Shown piece after piece: positions 12,489 to 23,334 of a DNA stretch of 64,000 nucleotides (its first letter is position 1; each line of letters opens with the position of its first letter). Origin of the DNA: Papiliotrema nemorosa. Taxonomy: Eukaryota; Basidiomycota; Tremellomycetes; Tremellales; Rhynchogastremaceae. The stretch spans positions 992,001 through 1,056,000 of the forward strand of contig JASKOT010000001.1 in NCBI GenBank assembly GCA_032158125.1. The letters run 5' to 3'. Position numbers and translations under genes: made by a program. The notes under the pieces are model-generated. The model saw only the letters and a program-made list of their open reading frames with translations, was not told the DNA's origin and did no database searches.

Positions 12489-13443
12489 CGTATGTGGGTA
12501 GTTAGTGCACCAAGCAAAGAGGAGAAATGACCGTTGCGGCGCCCTGGTGAGGATCTTTATAACGCACAATGTCTAAAGTCCATAATCGGATGCATTCCAG
12601 CCTCGTTAGAATCGAGAAGCCTCAGAATAGCTTAACCCCCCGTGAGAATCAATAGACACCCGTAAATAAGGCAACATCCTTTGACAGTCGAGTGGTGCAT
12701 TCGATCAATGTCTTCTCGGAAGTGAGTCGATGTTATCGGGACAAAGGGTTGTCTCTTGTGAGTTGGCATTAGGTGCAATAAAGCTCTCCCTCCCCCGTTT
12801 CGCCTATGGTCTCGTCTTCTGTGTCTGGTCAGTGAGAATGCTCCGAGCTTTGCGATCTATGTGGTCTCTAGAGTGATTTGGGAGGATTCCCGCAAAAGAC
12901 ATGCGCGACGAGGTATTACGTAAAAGTGACGATGCGCGACTGTGATGTCCGATGAGAGTTGACCAGCTCTCGATCTCGATGAAGGGGTAAAGGGACCGGG
13001 GCTGACCTGTAAGCACCAGCAGCAAGGGGAGCGAGGAGGTATGTTGAGAGGGAGATAACGAAGCAGGTCAGGGGAAAGATACGAGCAGAGTGAGGAGCGG
13101 GGTGCACATGAGGAACCATCAGGCATTCGAAGGTGTTCTCTTTGCTTGCCTGCGACTTGCTTTGCTTCTTCGAGCCATTAAAACTCTACCCTCTCTCTAG
13201 CCTGACGTATATATATCGCACGTACGAGTAACGGCTTCACCTCATCTACATTTCATCCACTGCACTCCACTTCTCTACCACTCCCCTCTACCCTCGTTCA
13301 TCCTGTCTTTCTTCAAAGAAGCCAAGTTTGAGCTTCTCAACTTTTTCACTCTACCTCACCACTTTCCCCTCCGACATCTAGACGATCAAGGTAGACTTCT
13401 CACCGAAGACTGGGTACCTCTACTTGAATACGATACTTCCGCC
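12489..13443. promoter_or_regulatory. Long divergent promoter region upstream of the MFS transporter
   Basis: This 955-bp region lies between the start of the hypothetical gene (minus) and the start of the MFS transporter (plus). Pyrimidine-rich runs fill about 13240-13390, as is common just upstream of starts in basidiomycetes. A TATA-like element and a CRE-like TGACGTA sit at 13203-13216. Minus-strand open frames around 12800-13126 look non-coding. The unusual length for this compact genome suggests regulated expression of the transporter. Confidence 0.5.
13208..13216 (+). promoter_or_regulatory. TATA-like element next to a CRE-like TGACGTA
   Basis: TATATATAT lies about 230 bp before the MFS start codon, directly preceded by TGACGTA (13203-13209), a match to the bZIP/ATF half-palindrome. 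A pyrimidine-rich stretch, probably the 5'UTR, follows. The spacing fits a TATA-driven inducible promoter, but function is inferred. Confidence 0.4.
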
Positions 13444-15611
13444 ATGCCCGGCAGCGATGTAGAGACCATCGGGACGAGCACTACCACCCCGATCGTAGGG
13501 CAACGGACACGTGATGGGGATGCAGCCTCTATTGGGGATGCGAAAAAGCAAGAGTATAGAATGAAGGTGGATGAGCTGTCTGGGTCGATCGAGGCGGATA
13601 CTATTGCTGGATCGAGGACGTTCCAAGAGTTGAGCTTGTACGAGAAGAAATCGGTCCTCATCAATCGAGAGCTTGAGTGAGTGGAGTTCGCATATTTCTG
13701 TGGGAAGCTGACGACAGCTCGATGGGAATGGGAAGATACCAATGGTTCATCTTCTTCCTATGTGGCTTCGGATACTTTCTCGATCTTTGCTGGGCTCAAG
13801 CAGGAGGTCTGGTCGGCCCGGCCATACAGGCAGAGTTGGGCGTTCCTGGTGAGTTACTCAATCTCCCCCTCTTTACCTGCTTGCAGGTAGACTGTGATAT
13901 GGCGGTGTGGTTGCCCAATCGAGAGCTGGCTGACGGTGCTTAGACAACCAAATTGGAAACCTGTCCACCGCATTCAATGTTGGTCTGACCACTGGAGCCT
14001 TCACCTGGGGTATTCTTGTCGATCTCGTCGGTAGGAAATGGTGTTTCAACCTGACCTGTCTGATCGCCTCGATCTTTGGCTTCCTCTTCGCAGGTGAGCT
14101 CTTCACCGCCCTTTGTATACTACCCGTGCTGATTATCAGCCCCCTCAAATTACGGGGCAATCTGCTTCTTCTACTGCATGATAGGATTCGGAGTAGGCGG
14201 CAACATTCCCATCGATGCTACCATCACCCTCGAGTTCTTACCCAAGAACCGACGATTCTTGCTCGCAGCGCTCAGTACATTCCAGGTGAGTTGACCTCAC
14301 TCTCGCGCTCCGTAGCTCTCACTGATCTGTGCAGCCGATCGGTGTGGTCGTCGCTTCGGTCATCTCATACGGCTTGATCCCCAAGTACTCCTGTGGTGAT
14401 GCTCCAGCATGTAGTACTGGAGAACGACCTTGTTGCACTCGAAGCTCAAACATGGGATGGTGAGTTGCATTCTCCGACTTGCCCGTACTGAGCTGACCCT
14501 GTAGGCGGTACACCATGATTGTACTCGGCTGCATCACCCTCTTCATCTTCCTGATGCGATTCCTAGTATTCAACTTCCGAGAATCGCCCAAATTCCTCCT
14601 CTCAAAGGGCCACGATATCCATGCAATCGACGTTATCCACTCAGTCGCTCACTTCAACAAAGCACCTCCACCTAAACTCAGCTACGAAGATTTCAAGGCG
14701 CTGGATTTTGAGGAAAGTCAGAGGACCACAGGGACAAGCACGACTCCGATTTTGGCGCGAGAGGGGGACAAGCGGGGCAATGCGCTCATACGATTGGTAA
14801 AGGTTAGTCTTCGGACGGCTTTTGGCCATCTACGGGGTTTGTTCCGAAGCAAAATCTACTCTTACATGTTCATCGTCCTGGCCGTGGCGTGAGTTCGGCT
14901 TACCATTGGTGGACATTGCTGATGGGCAGCTATGTCTCTGACTTTTGGGCTTTCAACGTGGGTCGATCAGTGTTGTGTTTGGGTTTTCGCTGACAAGTAG
15001 ATTGCTGGTTATTTCTTGCCCTACATTCTCCTCGCAAAGGGTGTCGACACGGGTTCACAATCGGTAGCGGATACCTACCGATCTTACGTCTACATCTACC
15101 TTCCAGGTGTTACTGCCACATTCGTTGCAGCAGCGGTTCGTATCGATTTTCCTCTCACGGTATGGTACTGATGGACAAGATTATGGAGATCCCTAGGATA
15201 GGGCGAAAGTGGGCAATGTTCCTAGCGGCTACCCTTATGGGTGTTTCGTTGGCACTGTACCAAGTGGTCAATACCATCCCGGCCAGTATCGGTTTCAACG
15301 CCATGGAGTATTGGTTTCAATCGCTATACAACGCATTGTTGTACGCTTATACGCCTGAAGCGTTCCCCGCCACATTCAGAGGATCCGCCAGTGGAATGTT
15401 GTCCACTTTGGGACGGATCTCTGGTATAGTCGCCCCGCTCGCCACGCAGACAGTCTACCACGGAGGTGATTCTCCCGGTGTCTTATGGCTTGGTGCAGGA
15501 GGAGCATGGGTCTCGGCCATTGCTATTGGTACGTCAGCCCCTGATCTTTGAGCTCTGATCTGACATTTAGCCTTGTTACCATACGAAACCAAGGGCAAGC
15601 AGACATACTAA
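13444..15611 (+). CDS. Major facilitator superfamily transporter (SV2/SVOP-like)
   Basis: A twelve-helix MFS secondary transporter of unknown substrate. A soluble N-terminus of about 78 residues (from MPGSDVETIG) precedes the first helix (QWFIFFLCGFGYFLDLCWAQ). The MFS loop motif appears as GILVDLVGRKW (about 14012-14045), followed by FFYCMIGFGVGGNIPIDAT and EFLPKNRR, a pattern typical of the SVOP-like fungal group. The centre holds FRESPKFLLSKG and a long cytosolic loop (about 14640-14840). The second half includes RIGRKWAMF and PEAFPATFRGSASG. It ends with YETKGKQTY and TAA 15609-15611. About eight introns of near 50 nt fit. The intron ending at about 15180 has a weak GTTCGT donor. It is tail-to-tail with a zinc-cluster transcription factor, which raises the possibility of a specific regulator-transporter pair. 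Confidence 0.88.
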
Positions 15612-15842
15612 GCCTTGTCAGGTCGATAAGGCGGTGCAGGGCTTTGCATGCTCATAGGGAGAAAAGGGGACGAGGGAACGAGAATGAGTGAAACGTGATG
15701 AAAGAGCGGAAGAGCTGTGTAGCCATATATCTCGGTATCATATATCTATCTCTGATCGTACAAGTCTCAGCATCACCCTCTACCCGTTTCAAACCGGTCG
15801 CACACATCGCTTGTCACAACCCATCCACGATTGGCATGATGA

Positions 15843-18740
15843 CTAGACGGCCGGAGTCTCGAAGCTGAAATTGGCGGAATGCACCCATGCAGCGCCCCAA
15901 TCCGCTGCGCCTTCCGAATTGGCTTCTTGACCCTGTCTTGCTGGAGTGCTAAACGTCGATGAGAGTCCTGAACCGGGCGTAATTTGCAGCAAGGTCGGTT
16001 TAAGTTGAGGGTGCTGCACTTCACTCGCAGCGCTTCTCAATCAGCAATTTGTCTTCAATAGCGTAACGGTACCACTTACTCGAAAGCGAGGGTATGGGAA
16101 ATGTCGACGGCTTGTTGCTGAGCTTCTAGGAGTGAATCGATCCTTCTCAATTGACGCAGCCCAATCTGCATTTTATCTCCAAATAGCGATATAGCTCGTC
16201 TTATATGTTAGCTCACGCAAGCAGCCGGTTCGATCAGACTAACCTGAACACTTGCACTTCTTGTGAGAAGACAGCGGCGGTAGTGAGGTCACCAGCTAGA
16301 GTGGCCGCTTCGATGAACCGGCATAGCGCTCTACCACACGCGAACCACACGGACAAGCAGAGCTGTGATAGTAGCGTAACTGCATACATCAGCCACTGAA
16401 ATTGCCCGAAATGCCTGGAACACACTCTCGAAGCTTGTAGACAGGACTATAATCAGCTGGACATGCAGTGTCCATGTCGGGGTACTTACCGTCATAAAGA
16501 AGAGATAGACTTCCTCTGATACCCGCCAAAGCTGTCTGCGCCAGATTACAAGTCCAGTCTTCCGGGATGAGCGGTTCTCCAAGTGTCACATCTGCTCTGG
16601 ACGTCGTCAGAACTATGCCACGGGAAGTAAGTGATAGGCTAGTCACCCATTGATAAGCCAGATCGCGGCAAGGAGCTCTGGACCCAGCGATTGTCCATGA
16701 GTCGGTTTCCGCAGTTGAGCGGGAAACGATTGTCGGAATTCCGCCACTTGGATGCGGAGTCTCGCTACTGTGGGATGTGATGAAAAGGCTCTAAGCAATC
16801 AGCGCTAACATACTTGCACTGAACAATCGACTGACTTGAGCGAATGAGGTCCCCTGGAATAGGTGCGAAAGAATGCGGTGATGTTTGCGTTGAGCTTCAT
16901 CGCCTTGATGAGCATGACAAAGCTATCTGCGTGTCTTTCGGGATCTGGTGAGGGTCAGATGTGATCATGTAAAAAGTATGACTTACGGAGAGAAAAGAGG
17001 TCCTCCGAGCTGTCATGAGTGAGCGATATCAAGGGAACAGCGAGTCACTCACTGTAACGTCTGACATCCCGTCAAATCGCCCGTGCCAGCATCAAAATTC
17101 GCCTGGGAAACGGGCAACTCGACTGTCACGTTTGAATCGTCAAGCACAGCAGGCCAAAAGCCAGGTACAGTGACCTGACGATCGATCAGCCACGCCATCC
17201 TGCTCATCAGCTGGGCACGGGTGTGAAGTACGGATGCTACTGACCACCACGTCCGGTCGCGTTCTGCTTGCTCCATGTCAGATTGTGCAGGCGGTATGGA
17301 GAGGTACATGAATCGGTTGAAAGCGTTGTCCGGTCGGTCTACCGGTGAGTCCAATCCACAATTTCACGAGACAGACACCTCACGTGGTGACTCGTTCAAT
17401 AGCAAAGGAACCGCCATTCGAACACAAGCTCCAGCCTCCTGCCAGAATGGTATACTCCTAGATCTTCAGCTAAGCACATGGCTGGTGAGCGTCCACCCAC
17501 TTTGCATTGAGCAGGTCCATCTGAGCAATGATAATTTGCGCTGTCCGTCAGCCACTTCCTAGGAGATTCGCCCATGAACGTGAATATGACTCACTCTGTA
17601 GACCGGGGATCAAGTGCACAAACATCTCGCATTGCTCCGCCAACCGTTCCATAGCCTTTCTCCGATGAAAGTTCTGGTACTCCCCATTGGTCCCCACAGA
17701 AGCTGGTAAGGCAGATACGGCAGGATCATATTCTGCAAAAGAGGCTGTTCCAGCTGGACTTTTCCTGATCGGCGCGTAAAAGGCGATCGACTCGATGGAT
17801 GGAGGTAGATACGGGGCGGTGATAGCTATGATGGCATGTATAAGAGATCTGACCTGCTAGTCAGCAAGATGGGAACAGAAGGGGCTGTGATCTTGGGAGG
17901 GTCACGAAGACTCACGGGGAAATCGCTATGCGAGGGGGGCAGTGATAGATTGGCAAGAAGAGTCTGACGGCGTAACATCTTGGGGACCATGGGTACCTTG
18001 TCGAAAAAGACCAGAACAATGTGCTTTACGGTTAGCTGCGGTGCCTTTTCGGCCGACTCAGAGGCACACCTCGAGGGCTACCGGACTGGGCAGATCATAT
18101 GGCCAGCTGAAGATGAGCCTCTCCCGTCTGCTTGCTTTCGTGGCGAGATGCTCACTCTGGCCAAATGAGGTCAGTCCATCCGGCAGTCTCTTCCTTATCA
18201 GTGCCCTCTGCTCTTATGACCTCGGGCTCAGAGTCCACAACATCCCTCCTGCGCTTCCTCGTGGGATATTCCTGACCTTCGACGTAAGGTCTGTCCAAGT
18301 CGGCATGACCACCCTCTACCCTTCTCAACAGCAATGCTCGTCTATACTCCCTATCATGATAGTCAGGATCAACAGTTGTCGCCGACTGCTCCAGTAGCGG
18401 GGCAGAGGTTGGAAGTGTACCTTCGTTCACAGTCTGTATGCTTGACGGAGATGGTTCGTCCCAAGTACAGTCGACGACACCGGGCTTCCTGCGTAATGGG
18501 TTTCTACATGGCGTACAGATGGGTCGAACAGCATCACACTTCTGATGGCTTTAGCACATATAGTAGAGCATCATATAGTCATAGACAGACTCTTTTACGC
18601 TTTCTATCTCATCAGCAGCTGCAATGTAGATTTCCGAGAAGATGGACTGACCGGCATTGATGGCATGCGGCGTTCCGGCCTAGAGCCATGGGCAGGGTGG
18701 CTGCGCCTCCACTGTGGGGCATATCTTGACGCGGTAGCAT
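15843..18740 (-). CDS. Zn2Cys6 fungal transcription factor
   Basis: A nuclear DNA-binding regulator. The ATG at 18738-18740 is the first in frame after a stop. Joining exon 1 (18652-18740), a 13-nt microexon (18591-18603) and exon 3 gives ACHQCRKRKRKCDAVRPICTPC and, further on, CTWDE, a zinc cluster with CX2CX6C and CX2C pairs. The spacing between the fifth and sixth Cys is 12 residues, longer than the usual 6-9. A linker with basic patches follows (RKRRRDVVDSEPE, about 18240). The middle region carries typical features of the fungal-specific TF domain, such as ERDRTWWSVASVLHTRAQ (about 17200-17280). The C-terminus ends SFETPAV at 15843. Many introns are present and several inner joins are uncertain. 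A perfect 16-bp palindrome containing CGG-N2-CCG lies 122 bp upstream of the start. Confidence 0.82.
18591..18603 (-). other. 13-nt microexon encoding the basic core of the zinc cluster
   Basis: Between introns at 18604-18651 (48 nt, donor GTCAGT, acceptor GATAG) and 18542-18590 (49 nt, donor GTCTGT, acceptor CATCAG), 13 bases supply the RKRKR residues. Only with this microexon does the cluster reach the canonical six-residue spacing between its second and third cysteine. Skipping it leaves too short a spacing and shifts the frame. Confidence 0.75.
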
Positions 18741-18861
18741 TTTGGATCAATCAATGATGCTCGTGTACGCTGCTTGCGCCAGTTGCTCCGGGTGGTTGAT
18801 GGTCAATGTTGCGTTGAGTCTCGGGGTCGACCAAGGTCAAGCTGAAACACAACAACAACAT

Positions 18862-18877
18862 CCTTCGGATCCGAAGG
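18862..18877. promoter_or_regulatory. Perfect 16-bp palindrome with CGG-N2-CCG, upstream of the Zn2Cys6 gene
   Basis: CCTTCGGATCCGAAGG equals its own reverse complement. It contains CGG and CCG triplets in inverted orientation, the half-site class bound by Zn2Cys6 dimers. It lies between the zinc-cluster start codon (18740) and the 3' end of the CPL1-like gene (18920), so it most likely belongs to the regulator's own promoter. Autoregulation is an inference. Confidence 0.5.
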
Positions 18878-18919
18878 CGTGGCGGCGCTTCTCAGGTGTG
18901 CGCATCAGTCCTATAGCTT

Positions 18920-20043
18920 TCAATACATCGAATCATACGAGCACTCCTGTAGTCTAGGGGATCCAAATACATCCTGTCCAGCGAATATTGTCACGTTCTG
19001 CCACCACTTTATCTCCCCTTGCTTTCTATTCGTAATCTTGTATCCCGCGTTATCCCTCCTCGATCGATGTCTGGCGTTTCTGAGCGCTTGGGTGTCGATG
19101 ACTTTGGTAGGTATATTGACGCTGTCCTTGAAACGAGCGGCAATCTGGGGCTGGAGACACGAGCCTTGCCACAGCTCGTATTCGTCATCGCATCGGGTCG
19201 ATATGCACTTGCCCTTTGCACACGTCGTGTCGCCCAGGAGTGTACCCGGAAGGCCGTAACAGCTGACACCTCCCTCTTCTGGACAGCCACCGCACGAATC
19301 AATGTCGTTGCTGATATCCATACAATGATATTGGGCCGAGGATCCGCACCTTCGAGTTCCGAGAGGACAACCGAGATCTTGAGCTTTCTGCATATCCAGC
19401 CGCCGTCGCACAGGATGTGATCTACGACGCGCAGATGAAGGGGCAGGCGGCTCTGCGATCACTGGCTGTGCGCATCCGCCAGTGGTTGAATCGCTGGAGA
19501 GACTACCTGCAGATGCGCAAATACCGCATTGGTCAGAAATCGAATCGCAGTAGACCTCATAGTTGGAGTTCATCTGCTGCGCCCCGGCCAGAGAACAGAT
19601 CGAGCCGCCACATAGTAGTCCGCAGGAATAGAATTCTGAATTGTCCTCGTAGTCTGTTGTGTAGATGCATTGCGTCTCGCTTGGGCAAACGTTGACGTCT
19701 GAGCTCGGAGCTCCACAGTCTGTGTCCAACGACTCTGCGCAAGTGAAACGGTTGTCGTTCACGTCATTGGCGAAGATACTGATTAGAAACGGGCTGGGGC
19801 ATGTCTGTAGAATCAGTGAGGTACTCCAGGAAGACTTACCGAATAGCCCTGATCAGCCTCTGAACTAGAGGTGCACTGAGCATCGTAGTGAAAACCGAGA
19901 TGATCCGTGCCATCACTCACTTCTGCAGTCATCTGATCCCCTTGATTGACATCGCAGAGCGTGAGGACTGGGGAGAGGTCTTCTCCATAGGTCTGCGACC
20001 AGACTACACGAGCTGACGCGAGTAATGCGATGGTGGCCAGCAT
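18920..20043 (-). CDS. Secreted cysteine-rich protein with CPL1-like domain
   Basis: A secreted protein related to Cryptococcus CPL1. The ATG at 20041-20043 gives a signal peptide (MLATIALLASARVVWS). A first region has scattered cysteines (about 19600-20000); an intron (about 19839-19875) follows GYS. A linker with several Arg pairs (RRRSHPVRRRLDMQ, possible Kex2-type sites) leads to the CPL1-like domain: CPLGTRRC, YHCMDISNDIDSCGGC, CYGLPG, CAKGKCISTRC (about 19130-19390). The 75-residue tail beyond the last Cys is charged and may include unrecognised intron sequence; the stop at 18920 is the least certain point. CPL1-like proteins are known as secreted, cysteine-rich and linked to capsule or host interaction in Cryptococcus; the role here is unknown. 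It is divergent from the sedolisin gene. Confidence 0.8.
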
Positions 20044-20514
20044 CTTTGTCTGGAGTTTGGAAAACTCCAAGTCGAGCCCTTCATATCTGCGCAACACTTC
20101 GCGTCAATACTGTAAAGGATGTCAACAAGTTTCTGATGCTGATTTCGTCCAGTAGGCGGTTATCAGGCATAACGCTACGCGTCTAGCACCGAACCCTGTC
20201 TGTTTGATGAAAAGTGGCATCCTTGCACTATAAGGCATGGGTGGTCACCGTAGCGGACTTCTATTGAGTCGCTGTGGCGTTCCGACCGGCAGTGAGCGGA
20301 ACAAGTGTGAGTGGCGTACCGTCGCTATTCCTCTCTCCCAGATCTCTTATCGTTCTCTCGTCAGACTCCCTGTTAGGACTTGTATGGTGATCCCTGAGAA
20401 GACTAGTAGGGTCAACATGATCAGGTCGCTCTCAATCTGAGCGGTCCAGGATTCCCTCTGAGAGATGACTTAAAGCCAAATCCAGGTGGAAAATGCAATG
20501 CGGACTCATCCACC
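20044..20514. promoter_or_regulatory. Shared divergent promoter, CPL1-like / sedolisin
   Basis: These 471 bases separate two start codons that face apart, and both products carry signal peptides. No gene and no TATA box was recognised. Coordinated expression of the two secreted proteins from this region is plausible but unproven. Confidence 0.5.
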
Positions 20515-22862
20515 ATGATGTTCCTGTCATCGATATCCCTCTTGTCACAGCTCACACAAACTCTCACTGTTCTCGCCTCACCTGTGATAGACCATGCTCC
20601 AGCCCTAGAGCAGCGATTTGGCCCGCGCACAGTCCACTCGAAAGCCTTGATCGACGATTCTGTCCTGCGAAAGCGCTCGCTCGAGCGCGAGGAAGAAGCG
20701 TCCTATAGTCTCAAACTGCACGCGCACGACCAAGACAAGGTCAACAACTTGATTTCTGATTTGTCAAACCCGTGCCATCACCAGTATGGGCAATGGCTCA
20801 GCTTGGAAGAGGCTCACGAGATCACCAAGTGGGTGCGTGTCTGATCAAGCATGTTGACACTCTAGGAGTGATCCCGATGGAGTGGCGTCGATTCTCGACT
20901 ATCTCTCGGCTTATGGGGTAGAGGTCGTATCGCTCGAACATGGTAACAGGACTTTAACATTCCAAGCAAGCACCGCTTCAGCGAATGCCATCCGTGAGTC
21001 GGCACATTACGTTCGCCTGACTACCCAGTCGGAGCCGATTACTCGGTATACACGCACAATGGTCAGTCGAAACGAGGCACTCGTTCGATTTCTCTACCTC
21101 AATCGCTCCATCCATACATCGCTCGTGTCGAGCCTGGAGTAGATATCAAGCCCGCCACTGGCTCTCGCCGAGTTTCGCGGCGCGCCTTGACCAGCAATGA
21201 GCCCGAAAACATCGCAAAGCTCCGCAAGCGCATGACCACCCGCTACGAGAGCAGTGTGGGAGATACATCTGCTGCTGTCGCTGGTCAGCCCGTGGGACCA
21301 TCACTCACCGGGGCGCTCAAGTCATGTTGTGAATATGTGAGTGACGAGCTCAACAATGCCGACTCTAGTACTTCCCCGTGTGCGCCAAAGCCCAATACCA
21401 CATGCCGTCCAAGTTTGCCCATACCGCTGGAACCTCGATCGGGGTGATGAAGTAAGACCCCTCCTATTTGACATTCCGCGCTGAGTATTCTAGTTTCAAG
21501 CCAGTCTGCGTGAGTCTTCTGCTCCACCACGTTCCGTTAAACAACGGCAATTTACGCCAGTCAAATGCAACCGACATCAAGACAGCATGGCAATGGTACT
21601 ATCCCGAGATCTACAATATTGACCCTGAATATTTGCCAACACATGTCGACATGAATGTTGCCGGGATTGAAACACTGACATGCCAAGGTAGTTCCCCTGA
21701 GGCGGACCTGGACATCCAGGCCGTGGCTCCGCTGGTCTATCCCATGAAATTTTACGATTTTTCCGGTAAGTGATGAGATCCGCTCAAACTCACTCGTAGG
21801 GCCCAACCTCAATTATTTTGAGAGTGCCTTTAGCGCGTGAGTGTCAGGGGTGTGTGTTGGTTGCTGAGCCCAGCAGTATTCAAAAGTTGGGCAGTGATGG
21901 TGTACCCAAACCCGACGTGCTCTCCGTATCGTACGGAGCAACCGAAGCTGCATTTGGCTCGGCACATGCCCTCAGTCTATGCGCACAGAGTGAGCCTCTG
22001 AGTATCTGTGCTGGTCTAGTGACTGACTCTCTCAGCGGATACCATCGTCTTGAGTGGGACCACTCTTGTCGCATGCACTGGGGATAGTGGCAATCAGGAT
22101 CTCGAATTTGCAAGTGGTTCTTCGAAGGGTCGTGCTGACCGGAACAGCCCGCACTGTGTCCTCATTGGGTTGCGGTGGGCGCGACTGATCTCGATATCAG
22201 TAAGAAGTGATCCCACGTCTCACTGACGTCGAGATGCTTCGGTTACTGCACCTTCTTATGCCGAGCAACAGAATGACGGCTGGACATATAGCAGCTCGGG
22301 TGGCTTTTCAGAACAAGCAAGTATTCTGACCTTCACCCTTATTCCATGTTGCGCAAGATCTGATCGGTAGAATCAGACAGTTCCATCATGGCAAAAAGCG
22401 GCTGTGGCAGCGTATAAGAACCTCTACCAAGATGGTCTATTTGGCAAGTATCAGAATAGTGCGGCGGTACCCGATGTCTCTGCGATGGGCCGGAATTGGT
22501 TGACCGTAATCGGCGGACAGGGTTATTTACAGGGAGGCACGTCTCTCGCCTCGCCATTGTTTGCTTCCATGTTGGCAATGATCAACGCTCAGCGAGTCGC
22601 CAATAATTCGGGATTGATCGGTTTCCCATTGCCAGCTTTTTACGCCAACACACAACTCTTCAGAGACGTGACCAAGGGCAACAACAACAAAGATGGGAAT
22701 AATGGTACAGCCACCTGGCCCGCCACTCTTGGATGGGATCCAGCTACGGGATTAGGTGAGTCTTACACGACTGCTTGTACCTTTGTGACTGACGTCTTAG
22801 GCACCCCACTGTTTGACCGTATGTCTACATTCTACCAGACAGCCCAGACAGGAGGTTTCTGA
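20515..22862 (+). CDS. Sedolisin-family (S53) secreted tripeptidyl/endopeptidase
   Basis: A secreted acid serine-carboxyl protease. The start at 20515 (Met-Met) opens a signal peptide (FLSSISLLSQLTQTLTVLAS). A pro-kumamolisin-type activation domain follows (YSLKLHAHDQDKVNNLI...HQYGQWLSLEEAHE, about 20700-21140). In the mature part I see the Glu/Asp pair in SSPEADLDIQAVAP (about 21690-21730), the oxyanion Asp in CTGDSGNQ (about 22074-22097) and the nucleophile Ser in GGTSLASP (about 22533-22556). The C-terminal calcium-site region includes GWDPATGLGTPLF after a last intron. All catalytic residues are present, so it is probably active at acidic pH. Many introns of about 45 nt interrupt it. It shares a divergent promoter with the CPL1-like gene. 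Confidence 0.88.
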
Positions 22863-23334
22863 GAGCCGACTTGGGGATGGTTTCAGTCCACACGATAGTT
22901 CTCTTTAGGCTCGTTGATATATGTACTTGTGCTGTGCTTTGAGTCTCAATACGCCAAATACAGTGCATTGATACTGGTAATCGAAAGCCTTGACTGCCAC
23001 CCCCATGGCGAATCGGCAAATCTTGCTTCGGGGTGGCACCTGGAACCCACGGCGCCTTGGAACTCGAAAGCGGGGTAATTTAAATGGTTGCGCGCATATG
23101 TGCATGTGAATATTGGTACAGAAGTGGGCAAGCCCAAACTAGAGAGGACAAAGTTATCAAGTGGGACAGCTCCCCTCGGTCCCTGAACACCCAGCAAAGG
23201 GCTCAAACAAGACTTGGGTACAGCGTGCGACGGCTCCTATTTTGCTGTTCCCCCCTTGATCGCCTCATCCTCTCAAGCCGGACCAATCCATTCTATAACC
23301 ATAGAACGCATGCTGCAAAGTACTCGCGAGCCTC
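22863..23334. other. Intergenic: convergent 3' flanks of sedolisin and uL1
   Basis: Two genes converge here. The 472 bases contain no open frame with family features. Minus-strand frames (22905-23206) are likely chance. The stretch is expected to hold 3'UTRs and poly(A) sites of both genes. Confidence 0.5.
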
